The translations under genes were made by a program, and so were the position numbers. The notes under the pieces were generated by a model. The model saw only the letters and a list, made by a program, of their open reading frames with translations. It ran no database searches and had not been told where the DNA came from. From Prunella strophiata (lineage: Eukaryota; Chordata; Aves; Passeriformes; Prunellidae), in contig JAZBQD010000034.1 in NCBI GenBank assembly GCA_036583965.1, forward strand, positions 4,705,347-4,769,346: a stretch of DNA of 64,000 bases, in the 5' to 3' direction. Shown here in pieces: positions 55,273 through 64,000 of the stretch. How positions within the stretch are numbered: position 1 is the stretch's first letter; each line of letters opens with the position of its first letter.

Positions 55273-57739
55273 CTAGTGCCCCTCGCAGGCTGCTCCCACC
55301 AGGAGCTGCAGACACGAAGCCTTTTGTGAGCCCGACCGCATCCCGGCTGGGATTTACCTAAAACAGCCCCAGGGAGGAACGGCTGGGCGGGGATGTGGGG
55401 GGAGAGGGAGGGAGCCTGCCTGGTGTTTGTTTTTACTAATGAAGCCCCATAATCAAATCATTTCAATTTTAATTGTGAAGCCAGCAGGCAGATTTCTGTC
55501 TCCAGATGGGACGTGATAGGAATAGTTGCAGGCTGGGCACGTTCTGCCACTCACCTTAATGCTTGGAACGAGGCAGATGGGAGCAGCTCTGGGGAGAGCT
55601 TGGGGAGAGCCTGGTCCCCCAGGGGTGAGGATTTGAGCTCGGATCAGACCCAAAACCTCTCCTGCTTGGTTGATCTGGGAAATGAACCCCTGGCAAGATG
55701 TGCTGCACCATTCCCAGGTCTGAGCAGGGGAGGCAGGAGCTGTTTTCCCTGCTTTCATCTCCCAGCTCTGCCAGGATACATGAAATCTATTTGTGGCTTC
55801 CACTTACCATCTCATTTTTTGGGTGTTTGGACTTTGGGAAAAGAGGAAAATAAAGAAACTGGGTCATTTTCTATTTATTTGGAAGAGCTGAGATGTTAAC
55901 CCTCCAGCTGCACAGAGCTCTGCTCACGTCTCTGTGGGACTGGCAAACTTGGAACAAGTGATGGGGGAGAGGAGAAACCTCCTCAGCAAAGAAAATGTGT
56001 CTTTTGCCCAGCTCCTTGTTCAGCCTGGGGGGAACTGGGTGCAGTGAGGCTGGGATTGCCCTCCCAATCTAAAGCACTCACCTCAGGCAAAACACATCAG
56101 TTTGTTTCTTGTGAGGGAGAAATGGAGCTGGATTGCTCTGGCAGTGATTAAATCCTCCAAGGACTGCCAGGCCTCAGCAGTCACCCAGGGGCGTGGAGGG
56201 ATGTCAGGAGGGGGGATAACTCCTCTCCTGCCCACCAGAGAGGTTTGTTCCCCCTAAAGAGGATGAGGCCAGAGGTACAGCGTGGTCCAGGCAGGTCACA
56301 CCAAGTATGGAATACCTCGTGCTCCTCTTGGTGCCTTCCCCATAGCCATAACAGGGCAGAGCCCAGCTCTTATCAGGGCTGGCTGCTGCTGCTTTCACCT
56401 CCTCGAGCTGCTGCCCTCCCCATGCCCACAGAGCAGCTCCCAGAGCCGACAGCATTCCTGGAATCCCCTGGAAGGGATCCAGGTGGGGAATGCCAGGCAC
56501 AGAGCAGCCACCAGCATCCCTCTGGCCGGGCCTCTTCACTCTTATCAGCTCTCCCTTTTCGTGCCTGAGTCATCAGGGACAAGAGCATCAAATCAGAAAT
56601 AAAGTCATTACCTCGCTAAGCAAATACAGATGAAAACCTCACTTTATTTTTTGAAATCGGAGCCCTGGCTCCTGAAGGCTTGAAGTGGCACCTTCCCTCT
56701 GCCAGCCTTGCCTTGGCTGGTGTGCCCCAGCCCCAGGGACACCCTGGGTGAGGAGAGGAGGCAGAGAGGGGCACTCTCCTGGCACTCCATGGGTTTCCTG
56801 GGATGGGGGAGCTCCGTGCTTGCTGCACCCTCACTCTGGTGGCTCCAGCTACACTGAACTGGGCACATCCCATGGGAGTGCCACCCCTGTGCTGTCCCTG
56901 TGACACCCATCCCTGCTGCCAGCACAGCCCCTTTGCCCCAGGGCTCACCCCTGGCACCTCGTGCCTCCCACACATCTGCAGCTCACCATCCCTAGCACTG
57001 ATCCGGGATTCTGCTTTCCTTCTCCCTCCTTTTATATTATTTTTTTTCCCCACCGTGTCCAAGTGGGAATTAAATTGAGGCCACTAAACTCATTTGTGCT
57101 CGCAGCCGTGCTGGGGCTGCAGGCGGCGTTTCAGCCGCGGCTGCCAGCCTCGGGCAGGGCATGCCGTGTGCTGGCTCCTGTGCCGTGCCCGGCGTGCCCC
57201 TGCCTGCCCCACGGCCAGGCAGGGCTGGGGTTAAACCCACCCACACCAAAACACGTGCCCGAGCAATTTCTTCCTCATGTGAGCCGCGCTTGGGGCGGCG
57301 CTCAGCTCCGGCTGTGCCCGCAGCCCCGAGGGCTCTCCCGGTGTCCCGGGGCTTCTCCCGGTGCCACCCTGTGCGAGCTGCTGGAGACAGCCTGGGCAGC
57401 CGCCCCCACAGCCTGGCCTCGGGGGCTCAGGTGGCATCACGAGAAACGGGGATGAGCTGGAGCCGGGGAGGTGCCTGCAAGGGACACGCGGGGCAGGGGC
57501 CGGGGGTGCCGGTGACCGAGGGGTGTCTGCCAGGGGGCAGCACCCAGCTGGCACTGAGCGACCCACTGAACCAGGCAGTGCCACCCCACCAGGGCTTGTT
57601 TTAATCAGGCAGGAGCTGGAGGAGGAGGGAGCTGGTCATGGCTGAGCTTGTTTCCCTGCTGTCAGAACCCAGCACATCCCTCTGGCTGCCCTGGCAGGGG
57701 GCTCAGAGCCCTTGGCACAGAGCCCAAGACCCCTGTGCC
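55273..57739. other. Intergenic, no gene recognised
   Basis: Mixed unique sequence. The segment 55436-55530 (ccataatcaaatcatttcaa, then ttttaattgtgaag) is AT-rich and repeat-free, so it could be a conserved element. The 57100-57560 part is CpG-rich. No convincing exon was seen on either strand. Confidence 0.5.
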
Positions 57740-58200
57740 TTTGATTCTGAGCCATGGAAAAAATTACCAACCTTATATGAGGAGTTGCAAGCCACAAAAA
57801 TTAAGTAGAGTAATAATTAGTTTATCACAAGGTGAAAAAGTAGAATTTTGGGGTTTTTTAGAATAAGGGTTCAGGGGTAAGATGGAGGAATTTGGGCGTG
57901 TTCTGTCCTTCTTTCTCCTTCTTCACAGCCTCCATCTTCTGGGTGATGGTGGCACTTTTGGATTGGTTTAGAGTAGAGTTGGACTGTGTAACACAGGTGA
58001 TAGGTATTGGAAAAGAACTGTAAATAATGTACAGGTAGTTTTTAGTATAAAAAGACAACACCACCCCAGAGGTGGGCAGTGTGCCTGGGACTGACCTGCT
58101 GAACAGACCTGGGCTGGTCAGGGAGAAAATTTGTTAGATAAGAAATAATAAACAACCTTGGAAAGTGCACAAGAAGACTCCTGACTCCTTCTTTGGTTCT
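57740..58200 (+). mobile_element. Probable solo LTR of an endogenous retrovirus
   Basis: The segment has LTR-like signals in the right order: a long AT-rich U3-like part, a TATA box (tataaaaa at 58046-58053) and AATAAA (58147-58152) about 100 bp later, followed by an R/U5-like stretch (tggaaagtgcacaagaagac). The general look matches passerine ERV LTRs. No gag, pol or env reading frame lies beside it, so it appears to be a solo LTR. Both boundaries are approximate. Confidence 0.6.
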
Positions 58201-58699
58201 GGGGCTGGGACACAGAGACTCTCAAACAGATTGGGGTCATCTGGAGCTCCTGAGAGACCTTGGACATCCTGCCACCCAGGAAAACGTCCCTGGAAGTGGC
58301 TGAGGACAGCAAAGGAGGGCAGACCTGAGTGTGCTGGGAGGGAACAGCTGCTGGGAATTTCAATGACCGCCCGTGAATGCTGGTTTTGTTTTGTCTCAGC
58401 CACGGCTGTGCTCTGCCTCGGCCAGGCAGCATTCAAAGCCTGCTGCCCACGGGGCTCTGCACATGGAGCTCCTTGGGAAGAGCCAGGAGAAACCTGAGCT
58501 GGAGAGGAGCCCTGGTGCAGCTCCCTGCCCCTGCTCTGCAGAGAAACCTGCCAGGCTGGCCACAGCAGGCAGAGCCTCGGCAGCAGGGATGTGCAGCAGC
58601 TGGGGTGGGCTCTGCCCAGGGCCTCCAGTCCAGCTTTGTTCCCATCTGCCAGAAGGAAAAGTGAAGGAAAGAGAAGAGATGGTCAGGAAGTGAGTGAGG

Positions 58700-58858
58700 T
58701 GTGCTTCCTGCTCAATTCCTGCTCCATTCCTGCTCAATTCCTGCACAATTCCTGCTTAATTCCTGCATAATTCCTGCACAATTCCTGCACAATTCTGCAC
58801 AATTCCTGCTCAATTCCTGCACAGTTCCTTCTCCATTCCTGCTCCATTCCTGCACGCT
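58700..58858. repeat. 11-12-bp repeat of attcctgcaca type, about 13 copies
   Basis: The phrases attcctgctca, attcctgcaca, attcctgctcc and attcctgctta repeat in tandem with small changes. Confidence 0.85.
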
Positions 58859-61800
58859 TCCCTCTCCCCCTGCCTGATGCACACTGCCTTGGGGCTGGGC
58901 AGTGCAGGCAGGCTTTTCCAGGCACAGCCTGGGGATGAAGCTCTCAGCTGGCCCTGGAGCCTGGGACATGGAATGCTGCCCCGTGACTCTCCAGGGCTCC
59001 CTGGGGAAATGGAGATGCTGCCAGGCTCTGAGGTTTACAGCCTCAGCCCCGGTGCAGGCTGCCAGAACCATGCCCTGAAAATCTAGTTTCCTAGGGATAA
59101 ACAGGATTTCTTATTCCTGTTGCTAATGTGATACCAGCACATTGCAACACAGATGTTTTAATAACACATAGTTCTTTTAATGAAGGGACTTAAGCTAATT
59201 TACTTCCCAACATTTGTATATGTTCTATTTGCTCATTTATTCATGCAGTAAATGAAATTAAAGTTGCTAAACATTTAGAAAATTACAAATACACTGGAGA
59301 AGCGCACCTGTGTATTAAAATATGGAGCAGGAGCTGCTTTCCTGGCACAGAGGCTGCCCAAGGCACACACTGCTGGCTGCTTCCTCCCTTCCTGAGCAGC
59401 CACTCAGGCTGGAGGGGAAGGCAGCTGGGCACTGCCAGACCCCATTCCCAGGGCTGCTGACAGTTGTGACAACCACTGCATTTTTATTTTTATCATCCCG
59501 CCAACGCCGCTCTTTAGATCAGCTTTTATTAAAAATAAATAATGCTTTTAAAGCCGGTGCTGGGGCACCAAACTGTGACAAAGGGCAGGGAGGAGGTGCT
59601 GAGGATGATTAATGTGGTTTTTCCAGTGAAATACTGTAGCAGTTCTCCCGTGCTGAGGGCTGTGGCAAGGACAAAGGCTGGGTGCCATTCTCAGCCTGGC
59701 ACCTGGAGCAGGGGCACAGGTCTGGCTGTGGCCTCACCCTCTCCCAGGCTGGGCTTTGGTGGGCACAGGTCAGGCAAAGCCAAAGGGATGTTGAGGCACA
59801 GAGCCCTGCCATCCCCTTGGATGTGTCCATCCCTTCTTTTTCCATTATCCCCCTCACCTGCCCCCAGCAGGCCTGGCCATCCCAGCCCATCCCAACACAG
59901 CTCACACTCAGGGCAGGGAAAATGGATTTAGAATGTTCCCTGCCACATAGCCTGCAGCTCCAGGGATGTCACACATCCATCGTGTCACCGCCCGGGGCAG
60001 GCCCACGCCAGCACATCTGCAATCACACGTGGAGGCTCCTCCCACATCACACCCTGCAGGGGAAGGTCAGCAAACCTCCTGCACCTCGAGAGACCCCCAA
60101 AGGCTGAGCAAGGCTGGGCTTGCTCCCCCCGGGCCGACTCATCCCACCCAGGCTTCCCAGGAAGGGACACCAGTCCTTCCCAGTCTGAGCACTGGTGTGA
60201 TGGCACAGCTGCCTCTGCTCATGGCCACGGGGACAGGGCTGCAGCTCCTGTCTGCTGGGACAGCCCCAGCTGGAAAACCCCTGCCATGACCCAGGCTTGT
60301 GGCTGGAGGGCTCCATCCTTGTCAGAGACGTGCCCAACACCTGAGGCTTTCCCCAGTTCCAGCTCACAGTGACCAGCTGGGAAAAGCAGCGAGCAAAACC
60401 TTTGGTAAACATTTTGGGAATCCAAAAATCTCCCTCTCTGAGTGCAGCTTGGCTCAACAGCTCGCTGGGGGATGGCAGGCACTCGGTGTCCGATGGGGAG
60501 GCAGAGCTCCCGTTATCTGCTCGGTCAGGGAAAGGCAGCTGCCCTCCCTGCTGCTCTCTCCTTATCCCTCTCCCTCTTTCCAGGCCTGGAGCATTTCTCA
60601 AGCTGTGCTTTATCCCATCCCTGCTGCTCCTTTTTTTTTTTTTTTTTTTTTTTTTTGCTGATAATAACGCCCCTAAATCCTTTCCTGCCCGGTCCCGGCC
60701 GCTGCCAGCCGGAGCTGCGCCCTCAGCAGCACGGCACGCGTGGGCAGCGAATGGCACGGCACTCTCCTCCCCGAGTTGTGCAATCCGGGCTGCTGGGATG
60801 CCATCTCCATCCCCCCTGGCTCTCCGCTCCTGGGAAACTCGTGCCCGTCCCTGTGGCAGGCGGAGCAGCGAGGCGGCTGCGTTCTTACCTCTCGCCGGAG
60901 CCGGGAGTGCGGGGAGAGCTGGAAATAGCCCTGGCTGACACAGATACCTGTGCGGAACAGCAGGGGCCTGCACTTGCCGTGGTAATTGCATACTGCATGG
61001 CGATGAGTCAGCCGGAGCCCCGCTCGGGCAGCACGAGGCTGCCCTGCCTCCCGCACCGTGCGGGCAGCGCCCGCAGAGCCCGAGCGCGGCCCCGTTGCCG
61101 GGGAAATTGATGCTCCCCCCGTCCTCTAAGCACAGGAGCGGGGAGAGGATGGGAATGAGAGCATCTTGCAGCTTTTTAAGCTCTCGAGATGCTTTCAAGT
61201 GCCAGGGAGGCTGTGCGAGCTGTGATTTGCTGCATTATTTCTGTTGCTATCCCTGCACGGGGAGCTCCTGTGTGCAGAAGAGCTGCTTGCAGCAAGTCAG
61301 CATCCAAACGCTGCCTGTGCTGGGGGCATGAACCCCACAGCTGCCATCACCCACAAGGGACCAGGGGGCACCCTGGCACCAGCCCTCAGCCCCTCCCAGG
61401 GTCTCTGGGGTGGGTCCCAGGGTCTCTGGGGTGGGCTCCCTTTACCTCAGCCGTGGGGAACCAAAGCAGCCGGACACAGAAGCGGTGCCAGCTCACTCCC
61501 GAGCTCCTCGGCAAGAAAATCCCATCAGCAGAGCTCTCCATCCTCCTCCTCCTCCTCCTCCTGGGGCTCAGGGGCTGCCTGGCTGCCGGCGATTGCAGTG
61601 CCAGGACATTAATAAATAATTAGCCGGCAAACTTCCACCAGGGAGCTTCGTTTGCTCTCCTCCAGCGGTGCCGCCTGCCCGGAGTGAGAGCGGCTATTCC
61701 CAGGAAGAGGGGCTGCAGGGGGTGGCATTTCCCAGCCTGGGCTGGCGGCTCCCCAAGCTCCTCCACAGCTGACTTCACATTCCAAAGGGATTGGGGGGAG

Positions 61801-64000
61801 GAGGAGGAACAGGTAAAATCAATGAGAACCTATTTGGCGGGATAAAAGAACGGGGTTTTATTTATAGCACTGGCTGGAGCTGAAGTGTCTCCTGCTCAGG
61901 GAGATGGTGCTGGGGCGCTGAGGAGCAGCACAGCAGGGTCTGCACAGGGCTGGAGATGCACCAGTGCCTGCTGCCCACCCCCAGCACCCAGCCCCACTGA
62001 GCCCCTGGCCCCCAGCTCCCCAGAGTGCTGAGGGTGGCTTTGCTCGCCAGCCTGGCAAGGGGGGAACACCTGAGGAGGGGATCCTGCTCTGGCAGCAGTG
62101 TCTGGGCTCAGGGGGTGCCAGGAGCTGAGCACCAGCCCCTTCCCACCACTCGTGCCCAGGCAGGGCTGCAGGAGCTGGGGACAGGGGTGGCCAGTCACTG
62201 TGGGGGATGCTCAGAGGACAGCTGGTGACAAAGGAGGAGGGGGAGCTGTGAGATGGAGGCCCAGGGACAGACAGAGCCAGCCTGGCATGCTGGGAGTCAC
62301 GAGCCAGGAGATGCCCATGGACATCCCTGCCAGCAACAGCTGCTTGGGGAACAGCAAGTCCTTGCTCAGCAGTGCTGCAGATCCAAAGCGTCTCCCTCCA
62401 CTGCTCACTGCCTTGGCCAGCTCTGCTGGTGCAGCAGGATCAGGACCTGCTCTGGTGATCATGGCACGTCTCTGGCATGAGGCAGTTAAAAGAGAGAGAG
62501 GCAGAGAGGCACCCAGACTCTGAGCAGCCTCCAGAGAGAGGCAGGAGGAGCTGCCCTGCTCGGAGCCATCAGCAGAGGAGGATGAGGCCAGCCCGGGTCT
62601 CAGCCAGCCCCCCCAATGCCCCTCACTCCTCCTGGGGGCAAGCTGGCAGCAGGATGGTGGGGATACAGCAGACACCCCAGCTCCTGGTGCTGTCCTGCCA
62701 GGCAGGGACGGGCACTGAAGGGAGCCCAGGCAGCACCACCAGGACCAGAGGCAGCTCAGCAGGCAGGGATGAGGCAGGGGGGCAGCGAGAGGCCAGTGGG
62801 GTGACATGGATGGGCTGTGACAGACACTGCCAGCACCGTGTGAGAGCTGCCAGAGCTGTGGGAGAGCCGAGCTCAGCCGGAGTGAAAGGGACACGAGGGA
62901 CACGAAGCGGATGGTGCCACCCCGCCGGTCCCACGGCTGGCTGGTGCCCTGTGCCAGGCTGCTCTGGGCAGCACGGGGGGCACCGGCCCTGGAACAGCAA
63001 GGGGCAGGCTCGGGCTGCAGGCTGGGATGCCAGGCAGTGCAGAAAGAGCAGAGCAAGGTCTCTGACAGCGTGTTCCTTCCCCCAGATGAAGTGAGGTACA
63101 GCACGAGCCGAGTGCCCTGGGCTGCTGCCAGCCTCTCATCCCCAGGCAGAAGGGGCCGGCTGGCCCTGCTGTGCCAGAGCAGCCTGGGGAGGAGGACAGG
63201 CTGCTTCAGCTGCTGTGGGTGTGCTGCTTCCGTGGACAAATGAGTCACTGACAGTGCCATAAGGAGTCAATGGGCATCCTGGTCCCCCTGCTCGGCCCAC
63301 ACAGCTGGTGGGCAGCGTGAGCCATCGAGCAGGAGCCTTCCCTACCCTCCCCTGCCTGGCTCTGCCTCTTGCCCCAGGAAATTCCCATCTGTCTCAACAA
63401 TGCAGCCACAAAATCCCCTTCTTGCTCCTTTGCCACCACATTTGTCTCCTCACAGGTTTTCTCTGCAATAACTCTGTGGATTTGCCTCCCCAGCACGCTC
63501 CAGGCTGCAGTCTGGGAGAGGAGCAGGCTGCAGCCCTGCATCCCCTGCACGGGGGCATCCCTCCAGCCCTCAGTGCTGGCCACAGGCTCCTCTGACAGAG
63601 CTGCAGCAGCTCCTGCTCCAGGGAAAGAGCTGCAGAGAGCCTGGCAGGTGGCACAGGGGGGAGGGACCCTCTGCTGGGTGCAGTGCAGAGAGGAGCCTGG
63701 GGGGCTGTGCCACAGCACAGGCAGAGTGCCCATGGTGTCCTGGTGTGCCTGCCTGAGGGCTTTGTGGCACAGTGGGACATCACTCTGCAATGATGCTGAG
63801 GGAGCCTGGAGCAGGAATGGCAACCTCTGAACTAGCAGGGGCTCAGCCCTGCCCCCTGGACAAGCTGGTCTCAGAGCCAGGAGCCCATCTTGCCCTCAAA
63901 ATCCACTTTTGTTTCCTAGGTCCCCTCCAGCCCCAGGGGCCAATCCCTCAGCCCTGTGGCAGAGAGGACATCAGACTTTCACTCCATGCTGGCCATGAGG
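58859..64000. other. Intergenic, no gene recognised; AT-rich islands at 59.1-59.3 and 59.47-59.63 kb
   Basis: No exon with a recognisable family was seen on either strand. The two AT-rich islands stand out from GC-rich surroundings and are free of repeats. A poly(T) run lies at about 60631-60656, and a short direct repeat (ccagggtctctggggtgggt) at about 61396-61440. By synteny PPARGC1B would be expected further right, but none of its exons is visible here. Confidence 0.5.

Noticed and set aside
52598..55315. 905-codon minus-strand ORF of an 11-residue repeat
   Set aside because: It comes from the 11-bp satellite; there is no splice structure, conserved flank or family similarity.
60631..60656. 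Poly(T) as the tail of a minus-strand retrocopy or SINE
   Set aside because: No recognisable retroposed body adjoins it, and no target-site duplication could be identified.
62211..63260. 349-codon minus ORF as a gene
   Set aside because: Low-complexity composition, no family similarity, no splice or codon signal; likely a chance ORF in GC-rich DNA.

Overview
This is a vertebrate nuclear window, almost certainly from a bird and probably a passerine. Genes are split by GT-AG introns. The interspersed repeats are avian CR1 LINE 3' ends plus one LTR of the kind common in songbirds. The sequence is GC-rich and crowded with minisatellites, as on a small avian chromosome. The gene set matches human 5q32. 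Two runs of exactly 500 N (23963-24462 and 40032-40531) show it is a scaffold of joined contigs. No bacterial or CRISPR-like content, tRNA or rRNA was seen.

Layout, left to right. (1) 315-521, minus: one exon of PCYOX1L (prenylcysteine oxidase-like) with the FAD-binding motif. Directly 5' of it in gene orientation lies a 2.46 kb array of a 16-bp unit (712-3172). (2) 8502-16166, minus: GRPEL2, the second mitochondrial GrpE-type nucleotide exchange factor, complete in four exons (221 aa), with a CpG-rich promoter made of a triplicated 68-bp block. (3) 18727-39147, minus: AFAP1L1, an actin-filament-associated adaptor with two PH domains, in 19 exons (about 770 aa). Its first intron (11 kb) holds at least six different minisatellites. 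Exons 7 and 8 appear twice, on either side of the first N gap, because two contig ends overlap and were not merged. (4) 41061-47870, plus: the 3' nine exons of ARHGEF37 (half of the DH domain, the BAR domain and two SH3 domains). Its first exons are missing and probably fall in the second N gap. One of its introns is mostly a 49-bp minisatellite. (5) 47871-64000: no recognisable coding gene. This stretch has a decamer-type repeat, a CpG-rich block ending in a polyadenylation signal, a 2.5 kb almost perfect 11-bp satellite, a solo LTR and a few AT-rich islands.

The four genes form no pathway. They are a conserved neighbourhood: mitochondrial chaperone cofactor, prenylcysteine oxidase-like protein, actin/Src adaptor and Rho-GEF. 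Compared with the human order as I remember it, a single inversion of the AFAP1L1-to-CSNK1A1 block would produce the order and strands seen here, but the second gap lies exactly at the would-be breakpoint.

I found no convincing new enzymatic or defence system. The most interesting signals are: Ser instead of Cys at the reported redox-switch position of GRPEL2; a perfect 22-bp inverted repeat flanking AFAP1L1 exon 1 and touching its 5' splice site; and two large satellites with opposite mutational character, one a dimorphic graded 16-mer array and the other a nearly uniform 11-mer array.
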